Assembly (NCBI RefSeq): GCF_019175345.1
Contig: NZ_CP077717.1
Coordinates: 1,836,001-1,900,000, forward strand
Direction of reading: 5' to 3'
DNA from: Saccharolobus shibatae B12
GTDB lineage: Archaea > Thermoproteota > Thermoprotei_A > Sulfolobales > Sulfolobaceae
Length of the DNA stretch: 64,000 nt
The notes beneath the pieces are model-generated. The model was not told where the DNA came from. It did no database searches and saw only the letters and a program-made list of their open reading frames with translations. This document shows, in pieces, positions 36,768 through 45,952 of this stretch; position 1 is the stretch's first letter; each line of letters starts with the position of its first letter. A program made the position numbers and the translations under genes.

Positions 36768-36985
36768 CAGAAACCTTTTTATATTTGATAATGTTAGAAT
36801 TTTCCGATGAAGATGATCCCTTATGCCGATGTGGGCTATGCCCAAAAGGATGAGGGTGAAAATTGCGGAGATGTGAGCCCCGTGCCGTTGGGCTCTAAGG
36901 AGTCCCATGACCCACCTACCGTGAAGCTGGGTAGGTGGTTGAGGGCTAAGTCCCTACACTCAATCACGATTGAAGATAAAATGAT
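36768..36985 (+). mobile_element. Minimal IS200/605-like module C with strong hairpins
   Basis: It repeats the architecture of module B: the promoter gaaacctttttatatttg, then a short frame (36807-37007, 66 codons) ending in DPPTVKLGRWLRAKSLHS, which looks like a TnpB C-terminus. Hairpins are striking: gagccc/gggctc, the perfect 9-bp ccacctacc/ggtaggtgg, and ttgag/ctcaa enclosing ggg/ccc. In IS200/605 elements such hairpins form the omega-RNA scaffold and the transposon right end. The 66-codon frame itself is probably not a functional protein. The gap from here to 37317 shows nothing else. Confidence 0.5.
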
Positions 36986-37317
36986 TGAAATGAAAGTAAA
37001 TGATTGAAATGAAAGTATAGGGATAAACGGTAGTTCACATAGCTTTCTATACATTAAGGCATTTAAAGGACTTTAAAGATTTAAACTAAAATTTAAATAT
37101 TGAACTGTTATCTACAATTGGGAGATCAGTAGTAAGGAGTATCTCACTGATACGACAGAAAATCATCCTATGATTTATACAAGGGTTGAGATGTTTGACA
37201 TTAAATATCATGAAATCATGTGAAGTTAGCTACTTAACGTCTGGGATAAAGTAAGCCGTTGCACCAATCGAAGTTAAGCGGACATGAACTTAATAAGTTA
37301 AATTATTACAATTTTTT

Positions 37318-37710
37318 ATGGTAAGCAGAGTTAGTGACTGGCTTAGACAAGCTGAGAGAAATCTTAGATCTGCGGAGATTAATTATCAGAATGAGGTTTA
37401 CGAGGAAGCTTGTTATGAGTCTCAACAGACTGCCGAGAAAGCGGTTAAAGCGTTACTAAGTTATTTTCATAAAGAATTAAGGGGACATTCAATTACCTTT
37501 CTTTTACAATCCTCTTCTATCCAAATTCCCGGTGAGATATTGAAGTGCGCTCAAGAGCTCGATAAACATTATATCCCTTCCCGCTATCCCGATGCATATG
37601 ACCAGGGTGCTCCTGCCGATTATTACAATGAGGATGATGCAAATAGATGTTTAGATTGCGGTAAGAAGATTTTATCATGGGTGAAGGGAATTGTTGGAGG
37701 AACTGTGTGA
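37318..37710 (+). CDS. HEPN-domain protein, pair 1
   Basis: 130 aa, all helical. It has the pattern of the HEPN proteins paired with minimal nucleotidyltransferases: SDWLRQAERNLRSAE, CYESQQTAEKAVKALL, and the C-terminal HYIPSRYPDAYD. It overlaps the following nucleotidyltransferase by about 20 bases, the usual arrangement of HEPN/MNT toxin-antitoxin modules, in which HEPN is an RNase-type toxin neutralised by AMP transfer from MNT. The Rx4-6H catalytic motif of active HEPN RNases is not obvious here. Confidence 0.85.
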   Translation: MVSRVSDWLRQAERNLRSAEINYQNEVYEEACYESQQTAEKAVKALLSYFHKELRGHSITFLLQSSSIQIPGEILKCAQELDKHYIPSRYPDAYDQGAPADYYNEDDANRCLDCGKKILSWVKGIVGGTV

Positions 37711-38062
37711 AATTTATTCTAAGTTTAATCCAAAACTGGTCATACTATTTGGCTCCTATGCCAGAGGAGATTACACTAATGAGAGTGATATAGACGTTCT
37801 AGTAGTTTCCGATATATTCTCTAGAGATCCGAGAGAAAGCTTTGGTATGGCTTATAATCTAAAATTTCCTCAAGTAATGCCTGTAGCAATGAATACTCAA
37901 GTTTTTCTGAAGAAACTAGACGAAGGTTCGACTTTTATTCTGGAGATTATAGAAGATGGAAAAGTACTGTGCGGGGAGAAAGAATTTGAAAGAGAAGTAT
38001 TAGAGAAGTACAAGAAAATTAGAAAGAGGTTTAGGAGAAAAGGTAGACTATGGGAATGGTGA
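37691..38062 (+). CDS. Minimal nucleotidyltransferase (MNT), pair 1
   Basis: 123 aa from a TTG start (an in-frame TGA lies just upstream). The catalytic motif is LFGSYARGDYTNESDIDVLV, the GS(x9-11)DxD signature of the pol-beta superfamily. It is the predicted antitoxin partner of the overlapping HEPN protein. The C-terminal tail is strongly basic (KKIRKRFRRKGRLWEW), unusual for an MNT and perhaps for contact with RNA or with HEPN. Confidence 0.85.
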   Translation: MLEELCEIYSKFNPKLVILFGSYARGDYTNESDIDVLVVSDIFSRDPRESFGMAYNLKFPQVMPVAMNTQVFLKKLDEGSTFILEIIEDGKVLCGEKEFEREVLEKYKKIRKRFRRKGRLWEW

Positions 38063-38159
38063 TTTATACTACGCACCGTTACTGAGGTTTTATTCATACA
38101 CTAGTTTATTGGGATAATTTTTAAAAGATTGCCAAGGTTTCCTTAAACTTTAGGGATTT

Positions 38160-38246
38160 TCTGATAAGTGTTAATCGGAGAAAATTCACCCTATATTATA
38201 TCACTCACACGAAATAAATTGAACAAATCAACAAAGATGGAAACTG
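38160..38246 (-). repeat. Interspersed repeat, inverse copy of 34569-34645
   Basis: On the minus strand tttgttgatttgttcaat followed by tatttcgtgtgagtgatat corresponds to the repeat at 34569. The rest of the 429-base gap between the two HEPN/MNT pairs (38063-38491) contains stops in all frames and a likely promoter near its end, nothing more. Confidence 0.5.
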
Positions 38247-38491
38247 TTATTTAGTATAAGTCATTTGAACTAAGAATTGATTTTCAACTTATGCGGGATT
38301 TGGTTGATAGAAGGTAGAAGATATTATAGTTTTTAAAGTTTTTATCACAAATTCAGATTTAATAAGAGCAAATTTAGAGGATCTAAATGAATAGTTGTCT
38401 ACACTAAAATATCGAACTAAGATGCCATGTCCGAGAACACTACTTCATGTAGTCTCAATAAATTTAAAACGAGTAATATGAATAGTTGCTT

Positions 38492-38839
38492 ATGAGCTTT
38501 CTTCTCAACAACGCTAAAAATTTCTTGCATGATGCAAGGAGAGATTTTGAGGAAGGGATTTGGAATTTATCGGTATTTCATTCGGAACAAGCTCTACAAC
38601 TTTGCGTTAAATATAAATTATATATTCATTTGGGTGATTATCCGAAAACTCATGACCTAAAGATACTAATCAGTAATCTAGGGAGATTTGAGAAGGTAAA
38701 AATAGATGAGTTAATGTTGGATTTTTTAGTACAATCGTATATCTCTTCTCGTTACTTACCTTATACTTTCTCAAAGGAGAGTGCTGAAAAAGCTTTAAAT
38801 TTTGTAGAGAATATAATGAGGAGTCTAGGATGTCTATAA
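38492..38839 (+). CDS. HEPN-domain protein, pair 2
   Basis: About 115 aa from the ATG at 38492 (a TTG two codons upstream is possible). The HEPN landmarks are NNAKNFLHDARRDFEEG, FHSEQALQLCVKYKLY and the C-terminal SYISSRYLPYTFSKESAEKAL. It is quite different in sequence from the HEPN at 37318, so the two pairs are not a recent duplication. It overlaps its partner gene by 10 bases. Confidence 0.85.
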   Translation: MSFLLNNAKNFLHDARRDFEEGIWNLSVFHSEQALQLCVKYKLYIHLGDYPKTHDLKILISNLGRFEKVKIDELMLDFLVQSYISSRYLPYTFSKESAEKALNFVENIMRSLGCL

Positions 38840-39171
38840 TTGATGTTCTTGAGGAGAATAAGAGATTGAGAGACAATTATATAAAGAACTTAAATTTCTA
38901 TCTAGATAGAATTAAAGAAGTTGTTAGGAATATTGATCCAAATACTAAGATTATTTTATTCGGCAGTTACGTAAGGGGAAATTTCAGACCGGATAGTGAT
39001 ATTGACGTGTTAATAATAACTAATGTGAGCAATGAATTCGACAGGTTGAAAATTTACCATGAGGTTAACAAGGCTATAGGCAATCCAAATCCCTTTGAAA
39101 TTCACGTGATTAATAAAGAAGAGTACATATCTTGGTATTCTAAATTTCTTGACGTGTATAAAGAAGTTTAA
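38830..39171 (+). CDS. Minimal nucleotidyltransferase (MNT), pair 2
   Basis: 113 aa. The motif LFGSYVRGNFRPDSDIDVLI gives the catalytic GS and DxD residues. The N-terminal helix (NKRLRDNYIKNLNFYLDRIKE) is longer than in pair 1. Predicted antitoxin for the overlapping HEPN gene; in well-studied pairs the enzyme adds AMP to a tyrosine of the HEPN. Confidence 0.85.
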   Translation: MSIIDVLEENKRLRDNYIKNLNFYLDRIKEVVRNIDPNTKIILFGSYVRGNFRPDSDIDVLIITNVSNEFDRLKIYHEVNKAIGNPNPFEIHVINKEEYISWYSKFLDVYKEV

Positions 39172-39187
39172 TTTGTTAACTATAATC

Positions 39188-39314
39188 ATACTGTCGTTAT
39201 TAACCTATAAACTCAAGGATAAGCGTTTTGTTCCACAAGACTAGGGCAATAGAGCACTTAATTATGCCCTAAGTTTCCGCAACACAAAAATAAATAAATT
39301 AATAACGATACCGT
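39188..39314 (+). repeat. MITE family 3, copy 1
   Basis: About 127 bp bounded by inverted repeats: atactgtcgttattaa at the left and ttaataacgataccgt at the right. The left end continues cctataaactc, matching the inverted right end of the copy at 44460-44588 (ataGtgtcgtcattaaggtataaattc). No target duplication is left, so it is older than the other copy. Confidence 0.65.
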
Positions 39315-39412
39315 GAATTCTACATACATTAGCGTTAAATCTAAGAGATGTTCATGATATTTCCCTATAATTAAGATAAAGCTTAAAATAACGTTTTGAA
39401 AATTTCTAATAT

Positions 39413-40069
39413 GTGAAGATAGTTTTTATTTCACCACATCCAGACGACGAGTGTGATAATGCCGGAGGTACTTTAGCTAAATTAGTTAAACGAGGTAACG
39501 AGGTTTATATTATTTATCTGACAGATGGTAGCATGGGTTCTCCTATAGCTGAAGAGAGGGGAAGGACTTTAGCTGAAAAGAGAAAGAGAGAAGCGTTAGA
39601 GGGTTTAAAGATTTTAGGTATAAGGAATAGTCCATTTTTCTTAGATTTCCCTGACTATAGACTTAAATTTCATGTTAACGAAGCAAAAAATTACGTTTCT
39701 GAAATTTTTAAATCTCTAAGTCCCGACATAGTTTTCTATCCTTCCCTCTTCGAGGCTCATCCAGATCATAAGGCAGGTGGTCATATTGCTAAACAAGCTG
39801 TTATCGGTTTGAGGATTAGTGAATTTACATATTTAAATTGGCCTCCCTTAAATTGGAGGCGTGTTTTGTGGAAACTAAGCCATAAGAGGATTTTAGTTAA
39901 CATTAAGGAGTTTAAGGAGGTCAAGTTAAAGGCTATGATGAGACATGAATCTCAGTTTAGATACCTAGACAAGGATTACGTCCATAGATTTTTTGAAACG
40001 GACTTCGAAAGGTTTTATGTAGAGAAGCTAATAGATAAATCGCACTTAAGGGAGATTTTAGATAATTAA
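39413..40069 (+). CDS. PIG-L/LmbE family deacetylase
   Basis: 218 aa, GTG start; a TATA-like cttaaaataa lies about 26 bases upstream. Zinc motif HPDDE (in FISPHPDDECDNAGGTLA) and the second motif AHPDHKAGG are those of PIG-L/LmbE N-acyl-glucosamine deacetylases. Substrates in the family are N-acetyl sugars and antibiotics; the archaeal role may concern glycan or glycolipid precursors. It stands alone between MITEs. Confidence 0.88.
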   Translation: MKIVFISPHPDDECDNAGGTLAKLVKRGNEVYIIYLTDGSMGSPIAEERGRTLAEKRKREALEGLKILGIRNSPFFLDFPDYRLKFHVNEAKNYVSEIFKSLSPDIVFYPSLFEAHPDHKAGGHIAKQAVIGLRISEFTYLNWPPLNWRRVLWKLSHKRILVNIKEFKEVKLKAMMRHESQFRYLDKDYVHRFFETDFERFYVEKLIDKSHLREILDN

Positions 40070-40118
40070 CGTTCCCCCTTGCGTAGATATATCAAGTATA
40101 TTAAGAGTGATAAAATTT

Positions 40119-40280
40119 GGGCGATTCTGGGATCATTGTGAATTGTAATTTATGAATAATATAAATATAAAAGTGTTAACATGATCAAGCATGTATTCCC
40201 TTTATAAACCGTTATCACCCAACTAAATTCGTCATAGTTTTTGAAATATAGTGAATTTGCAATGGAAACTTGAATGGCCC
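40119..40280 (+). repeat. MITE family 1, copy 4
   Basis: About 162 bp: gggcgattctgggatcattg to ggaaacttgaatggccc, with terminal inverted repeats to (g/a)aattgtaat and gcaatgg. The interior resembles copy 2 (18591). It lies in the gap between the deacetylase and the 3' end of the GH116 gene, in the same orientation as copy 3 upstream of the endoglucanase. Confidence 0.75.
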
Positions 40281-40389
40281 TAAAATTTACCTTTTATTAT
40301 AAACTCTCTTGTTTAGATAATATACGAGGAATCACGTCATTACAGATATTCGTTAAATATAAATGGATTTTCGATTTAAACTGCATAAT

Positions 40390-42435
40390 TCATATTTTGT
40401 CATTATCAATTAACTTAGATAAAGCATATTTGTATGTGAAACTCCATAGGGCGGCACTACCAATATAATGATCTAAGAACGGGTCATCTGGTTCTCCGTC
40501 CTCTGCATGTATTAAAGATGGTTGATTCCATGGAAGTCCTTTCCTTACTAAATTATCCCATTCCTTTTTAGCTATGTTTAGCCATTCCCTTTTTCCGTAC
40601 GCATATGCTAATGCGGAAACGCTAAAAACTAGTCTGGGCCATGATGAGGTTAACTGGGAATCTATATTTACCTCTCCACCATCTTCTCTAGCCATATTCG
40701 GTGTACAAAAATTTGAAGCACTACCGTTAACTCTGTATATTTCATCGAGAGCAGTTTCAACTTTATTAATATCTGATATATGATCTAAATTGAGCAAATA
40801 AACCCACCATTCTCCGAAAATCTGTGCCATGAAAACAGCATTATGGTGGTCTGGTTTTCCGGTCCAAGCTACGAATTTCTTACCGTCAAACGGTAGGGAC
40901 TTCTTTCCCTTAGTTAACAGTGAGGAGTATCGATTAACTGCATTTTGATCTCCTAATATTTTCCCGATTTCCACTAGTGCCATCAATGAGGCTATATATA
41001 GCGACGCTACATAACTTGAAATCCCCTCCATGGGTACACAATCATAGCCTGTGTCACATGAGCCCTCTACTTCCGGTAGGCCGTCTTCATTAAAGTCCTG
41101 CTTTACCATCCATTCCATTGCCGTTATTAGGTACGGGTAAATTCTAGATAGAAAATCAGTGTCCTTAGTCCTTAAATAATACCGATAGGCCATAAGGATA
41201 AAAGTGGGATTTGTATCCTTCCATTTAGGTGGTGCCGTAGTTCCATCAGATGAAGTATCTAATGAGTGTAATCCTAAGTCATGAGGAATGTAGCCGTCTT
41301 CTCTCATAGCTTTCATGAAGAGGTCTAAAGTAGACCTTTCCAATTGTGGAAACATTAAGACTGTTGGTAAGGATCCCGTTTCATAACATACTCCACCTAT
41401 TGTACTTAACATCGGTCCTATTTCTGGAGCTTCATAGATTCCGAATCTTCCCTTTTCGTCTAACCACGTGCTAGTTGAGAATATGTAAGTACTGTTAATT
41501 ATTGCGTCTTTTAGCCATTCTGGTAATGACGGATCTATTAGGTTTTCCTGCCATTCTTTAGTCTTATGTTTTAATTTATCAAAATTATCCAAAAAATATT
41601 TGGCTACCTCAGTAGAATTTGAAAAATAGTTAGAGTAATAATGCTTGTAAGGATAGTAAGCCCAAGGTTTATTAAAATACCACGCAAATACGAAAGTTAC
41701 TTCCCTTCCTTCTGCACCTATTAACCCTGTAGGCAAATAATAGTAACCCGTAGACTCTTTACTGTCTGAATTTGGTATCTTATCAAGTATCAATTGCTTC
41801 CAAGGTTCCTCATTTTCTATCAACCTATGTAAATTGAGTGTTTTCTCCAATCCTCTATTAGAGTGAAAATTGTATTGTGGTACTATTATTTTTGGAGAGT
41901 CAGAAATTAATGTTATGTCCCCGTTAAAGGGATCATATTCGTTAGCCTTAGAGTTTTTCATTATTATTCCTTTTTCAATCTTCTCGTTATATCTTCCTAT
42001 TTTACTCATTCCACATATGTTTGATATCGAGATTACTATTAGACCTTCAACGTTTATTTTTACTGTAAATCCAACTGCTGGAAGTGAGGAGTTTAATAAG
42101 TCTGATGGTATAATTGGAGAGAATGCTTCTACTTCTGCATCTATCCCGTCTTTTGACCCCTTTATTCTGACGAAGGGATAAAGTCCCTCATATCTAAGTC
42201 GCGTAGAGAGCTTATTGAGTTCCAAGAATATTAGTTCACTCTGGAGAAAGAAAGGTTCTCTATTATTGGGTTTGACGAAGATATGGAATCCAGGCATTTC
42301 CCTTATGGGTTTTGTCCAATTATTAGCTATTGTTAAATTAACTAATTTTCCCTTATTGCTAATCTCTACTTTTCCAGCGCCTATTCCTCCTAGCGGTAGG
42401 CTAATGAGTTTTTCATCTGATGTGAAAACTACCAT
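40390..42435 (-). CDS. GH116 beta-glucosidase/beta-xylosidase
   Basis: 681 aa. SLPLGGIGAGKVEISNKG at the N-terminus is the GH116 (non-lysosomal glucosylceramidase-like) signature. The helical catalytic domain has GIYEAPEIG with Glu at residue 335, the position reported for the nucleophile of the characterised S. solfataricus enzyme (SSO1353), and SCDTGYDCVPMEG with candidate acid/base aspartates. It would act on beta-linked glucosides and xylosides in the cytoplasm. In S. solfataricus P2 this gene is, as I recall, next to an endoglucanase gene; here the GH12 gene is 18 kb away. Confidence 0.9.
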   Translation of the reverse strand: MVVFTSDEKLISLPLGGIGAGKVEISNKGKLVNLTIANNWTKPIREMPGFHIFVKPNNREPFFLQSELIFLELNKLSTRLRYEGLYPFVRIKGSKDGIDAEVEAFSPIIPSDLLNSSLPAVGFTVKINVEGLIVISISNICGMSKIGRYNEKIEKGIIMKNSKANEYDPFNGDITLISDSPKIIVPQYNFHSNRGLEKTLNLHRLIENEEPWKQLILDKIPNSDSKESTGYYYLPTGLIGAEGREVTFVFAWYFNKPWAYYPYKHYYSNYFSNSTEVAKYFLDNFDKLKHKTKEWQENLIDPSLPEWLKDAIINSTYIFSTSTWLDEKGRFGIYEAPEIGPMLSTIGGVCYETGSLPTVLMFPQLERSTLDLFMKAMREDGYIPHDLGLHSLDTSSDGTTAPPKWKDTNPTFILMAYRYYLRTKDTDFLSRIYPYLITAMEWMVKQDFNEDGLPEVEGSCDTGYDCVPMEGISSYVASLYIASLMALVEIGKILGDQNAVNRYSSLLTKGKKSLPFDGKKFVAWTGKPDHHNAVFMAQIFGEWWVYLLNLDHISDINKVETALDEIYRVNGSASNFCTPNMAREDGGEVNIDSQLTSSWPRLVFSVSALAYAYGKREWLNIAKKEWDNLVRKGLPWNQPSLIHAEDGEPDDPFLDHYIGSAALWSFTYKYALSKLIDNDKI

Positions 42436-43236
42436 ATGAGGAATTCATATATCTGAGATTAAAATTTTATTAAGACGTTTTTCAGTTTATAATCTTTGCA
42501 ACGAGGCTGATACAATTTCATGAAAATTCAATGAAGTCTAAACATCATAAAGGGTTTACGCTTTTCAACTATAATTCCAAAAATACTATACATACTATAA
42601 ATTAGTTAAAGCAATTTAAAAAATAATTAGTCTTGAAAAATTTGTTCTACCTTAATCTCTCCTATCTTAGTTAATTCTCATAATTCTCTTTACTTTTCCT
42701 AAACTTTTACAATAGTATGATAATGCTGATGAAAATTCTACTATTCCATTTCAAGTGTGGACAACAATTTCCATATATTTGAAATATTTACATTTATTAT
42801 CACTCTCTCGTCTGACAAGTACGTGCCGTTTTTCGAATCGAGTAAAAATGAAAAATTATTATAATTATAATATTTCATATTATATGGTTATATATTATAT
42901 TATGATTTACAATTTAATATAATATATATTAACAAGATATTATGCAAATAATTGTGCAGTTTTGCAATAAAATTTACCATAATCACAGCTAAACAAGTAA
43001 GCAAGCCTTGTTAATTAACGAGGCACCACATACTTCACCTTTAACAGACCTGAGCTTGTAACCGTAGGAGTACCCTCATTCCAATCCTTGTTAAAAGGAT
43101 AACAAGATCACGGTAGAGGATGAGGAAGAAAACCTCTATAACCACTACCCTCATCGGGAAGTCTAGCAGTACTAACACCCTTGACTAATACATCCTCTGT
43201 AGAGGGAAAGTCTTGTCCTTCTAGGGCATTTAGGAG
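42436..43236. other. Gene-free stretch: A/T-rich tract and an unidentified IS-like remnant
   Basis: 800 bases without a credible gene. From about 42840 to 42960 the DNA is almost pure A/T with many TATA-like runs. From about 42970 to 43230 the base composition rises and the minus strand contains short protein-like pieces in shifting frames, such as GSGYRGFLPHPLP and KDWNEGTPTVTSSGLL, probably a decayed mobile element. I could not name the family. Confidence 0.4.
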
Positions 43237-44259
43237 TCACGAACTAAAGGCTACGCTTATCATAACGTCTGCAGGTTTATATACCTCTCCTTCTTTCACT
43301 AGGAAAGAAGCTTTCACTAAGTTATTCAACAATTCCGTGAATCTCTTATCATCGATTCTCGTCCCTTCCTTAGCTTCTATCGCGTTTTTAGCTTCACCCC
43401 ATCTACAACCTTTTGTACAAACAGTCATTATTGTCTTATATCTTTCCTTAGCCTCTTCTCTCCCTTTTAAGAAATTATTGAATTCTTCCCTTATCAAATT
43501 AACTGCAGTCTCTATTGTCTTCTTCAATGCTCTCTTGTGGTCCCTCTCCTGGATATAGGTAAACCCATAATAAGTAAGCCAGCCTGGAAGTCCTCCTAGT
43601 GTATCTACAGCATCCTCTAAACTTCTATCCTCAACTTTTATATCTAACTCTTCAAAACCCTTCCTTAAAAATTCCGTTGCTATTTCTTTACTAAAAGGGT
43701 TAGCTGTTACTTCAGTATAAGCCCTACCATAGAGAGGGGACTTAGGGTTATCCAGCTTAAGGAAATCATAAACCATTCCTATTTCACTACCCGTGAATAC
43801 GAATCTGATCTTTAGATTATCATAAGCATAAGCCAGTGGGTAAAGGAGATTATACCCCTTGAGCTTTCTCAACTCTTGGGACTCATCGAAGATAATTACA
43901 ATTCTTTTCCCTTCCTTCTCTGAAATCTCAGAAAGCTTTTCAAGAATCTGAGAAAACTCAACTTTTCCCTCTCCACCCCATTTAAACCTTAAATTTACTC
44001 CAGCAATACTAACTCCTCTTACTCCAGCAAAGAGCTTCCTTAACCTTTCCGGAACTGAAACATTTATGACCTTCTCTAATTCTAATATCAAATCTTTAAA
44101 GCTTATGAAAGTCGATGATTCAAACTTCCTTAGATCAAGGTATATCCAAATACCTCTTTCCTTCTTTGTTAAGACTTTGACTAATGAGGACTTTCCACTC
44201 CTCCTTATACCCAGAAGGAGAGTCATTGGGTAATCGATTCCGAACTTAAGTCTTTCCAT
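43237..44259 (-). CDS. Archaeal ATPase (PF01637-type), uncertain start
   Basis: 340 aa from ATG 44259. P-loop LLGIRRSGKSSLV, Walker B RIVIIFDESQELRKL, sensor TGSEIGMVYDF and YGRAYTEV. In the same frame upstream, LLFDPKPKEDPKDLFDREKE (to about 44319) is exactly the family's normal N-terminus, yet no ATG, GTG or TTG is available there before a stop; the codon in the right place is CTG. Either translation begins at CTG, a start was lost by mutation, or the gene now starts at the internal ATG. The palindrome ttaactgg/ccagttaa at 44333-44356 covers the promoter. Confidence 0.75.
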   Translation of the reverse strand: MERLKFGIDYPMTLLLGIRRSGKSSLVKVLTKKERGIWIYLDLRKFESSTFISFKDLILELEKVINVSVPERLRKLFAGVRGVSIAGVNLRFKWGGEGKVEFSQILEKLSEISEKEGKRIVIIFDESQELRKLKGYNLLYPLAYAYDNLKIRFVFTGSEIGMVYDFLKLDNPKSPLYGRAYTEVTANPFSKEIATEFLRKGFEELDIKVEDRSLEDAVDTLGGLPGWLTYYGFTYIQERDHKRALKKTIETAVNLIREEFNNFLKGREEAKERYKTIMTVCTKGCRWGEAKNAIEAKEGTRIDDKRFTELLNNLVKASFLVKEGEVYKPADVMISVAFSS

Positions 44260-44459
44260 CTCTTTTTCTCTGTCAAAGAGATCCTTAGGGTCTTCCTTAG
44301 GTTTTGGATCGAATAACAGGGGAGATCCCCATTAACTGGAGAGATAGCCAGTTAAAAAACTTTATGTGCCAGATAGACGATATACCGGGAAATTTCCTCA
44401 CTTCCTTATAGTCTTTTTTCCCACGGGGAATCAATACGAAGCCAGAGAAGAGTAAAATC

Positions 44460-44588
44460 ATAGTGTCGTCACTAGGGTACAAATTAATTAAGTTAATCAA
44501 TCTTCAAGAAGAGAAGGCGTTAAACTGATATACTTACTATACGTTTGGAATATAAGGAAGAGAATTTATACCTTAATGACGACACTAT
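44460..44588 (-). repeat. MITE family 3, copy 2, with target-site duplication
   Basis: 129 bp with perfect 12-bp terminal inverted repeats, atagtgtcgtca (44460-44471) and tgacgacactat (44577-44588). It is flanked on both sides by the 10-bp direct repeat gagtaaaatc (44450-44459 and 44589-44598), a target-site duplication. The exact repeats show it is a recent insertion. No coding capacity; it must have been moved by a transposase encoded elsewhere. Confidence 0.88.
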
Positions 44589-44739
44589 GAGTAAAATCAT
44601 GTGTTACGAGAGAAAAACAAATAAACAAATAAGGAGAAAAGCATCATAAGCGTTTTTTTCCAGGGGCGTTCAGTAATAAATCTTTCGGTCAAATTTCAAG
44701 CATAGTACCAGCTAACATTGTCACGTGGATCCTTTCAAC

Positions 44740-45279
44740 TTACGTGGTGATTAAAGGGATGGTTTTCCAATCACTTGGGCTCGTAAGGCTTGTTATTCTA
44801 CTAAACGCTCCAAACAATCCTAACTTCCTAGCTAAGGCAGTGTATAGTTTCTTACCGTGCAACTCGTCCTTGTGGGACTCATAAAACTTGAGTAGAGTTG
44901 GGTTCCTCGAATAATTCCTCCCTGCCAAGAAGTAGAACAGGCTATGCAAGTACTTATTACCCCTCTTAGAAATCCCCCTACTTACCACAGCTTTCCCACT
45001 CCTTTCTACAACAGGGTCTAAACCACAGTAAGCCACGAAGGATTCTGGTTTAGGAAAGCGTCTAATATCACCAACAACACCAATAATTATCCCAGATGCA
45101 AGCTTCCCAATCCCCGGGATCGTTAACAAAACGTGGTCATCTGATACTTGTTCCTCAATCATCTTCCTAACCTCTTTCAACCTCTCTTGTGTTTCTAGGA
45201 GTGTTTTTGCCAATACTCTGATTTCCTCAAGTACTATTGGTGTGTATTCTAGGTTGTAAAGTTCTTCTTGTGTTAGCAG
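44740..45279 (-). pseudogene. IS110-family transposase, C-terminal part
   Basis: The frame from TTG 45213 gives 157 aa with the transposase_20 domain: LLTIPGIGKLASGIIIG, FVAYCGLDP and SRGISKRGNKYLHSLFY. The frame stays open upstream only to a TAA at 45280-45282 (LLTQEELYNLEY and so on), so the whole N-terminal DEDD catalytic domain is missing. It is a truncated copy, not able to transpose by itself. Confidence 0.8.
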
Positions 45280-45699
45280 TTATTCTAATTTCCCTCGATT
45301 ATACAGGATTTTCAGCACTACCGATGAAGTTTTTTAATTCTGTATCTGGTTGATTGAAAAGTGGGAAGTCCGAGAAGAAGCTGGACATTGCTAGAGTGAT
45401 TTCATTAAATCCTTCAATTCCCTAGCTGGAATATTGAAGATGAAGGGATTGAGCAGAAAGGTGGAGGAGTTTCTCCCGTTCGTTGAGAAACGTTTAGGGA
45501 ATGCACTAGGTTTAATGAAAATCTTTAAGCTACGTTAAAGTAGAACAACTGCTATCTATATATTCTGTTAGCTCAATAATAATTGGTCTATTTACGCGCA
45601 TCATTACGAAATATAAGCTATTTCATTTGAATAATACCGGTCTAGTTCAATTTTGACTAATGTTATCGTTTATCTCAAGAAAAATGATGCTCCCATACT
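45280..45699. other. Gene-free stretch with an unidentified short frame
   Basis: Mostly non-coding. A short plus-strand frame (about 45438-45539) reads MKGLSRKVEEFLPFVEKRLG, possibly a fragment of another transposase. No terminal repeats or duplications were found. Confidence 0.3.
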
Positions 45700-45899
45700 G
45701 AAGTTATAGTTAAGGCGTTGAGTATTATGAAGCAGGCTAGATGGAGGGATTTAAAGAAGGTTTCTGAGGGATTCTTGAGGAGAGACATTAAGGATTGGAC
45801 TTTTAATCAGCATTGAAACAGTTGATTAATGCGAGAATAGTACTTAAGGAGAATGAAAAGTATTCACTAATTGACCCACTATACAGCATAGTCCAATGA
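45700..45899 (+). pseudogene. Archaeal ATPase C-terminal remnant
   Basis: Two frames together give KALSIMKQARWRDLKKVSEG and ALKQLINARIVLKENEKYSLIDPLYSIV, which match the winged-helix end of the archaeal ATPase at 23249 (IMKAIAILGNARW, LKKLIKMGFIEKRNDEYRIPDPII). A frameshift separates them, and everything upstream of this region of the gene is missing. Confidence 0.6.
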
Positions 45900-45952
45900 C
45901 CCTTACGCCATGATGTAAGAAACTTTTTAACGATGAATGAAAACTTATTCTC

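Noticed and set aside
36525-36770. GC-rich module B as a housekeeping RNA (RNase P or SRP RNA), suggested by high GC and an acagaa motif
   Set aside because: The conserved core elements of RNase P RNA and SRP helix 8 are not present, and the translation resembles a TnpB C-terminus.
36807-37007. 66-aa frame in module C as a real protein
   Set aside because: It overlaps strong hairpins, and its sequence matches only a TnpB C-terminal end; better explained as a mobile-element relic.
42840-42960. A/T-rich tract as a replication origin
   Set aside because: No Cdc6/Orc1 gene nearby and no ORB-like repeats were seen; low complexity alone is not evidence.
44297-44500. 67-aa minus-strand frame upstream of the ATPase
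   Set aside because: It runs through a promoter palindrome and into the MITE, with no family resemblance.
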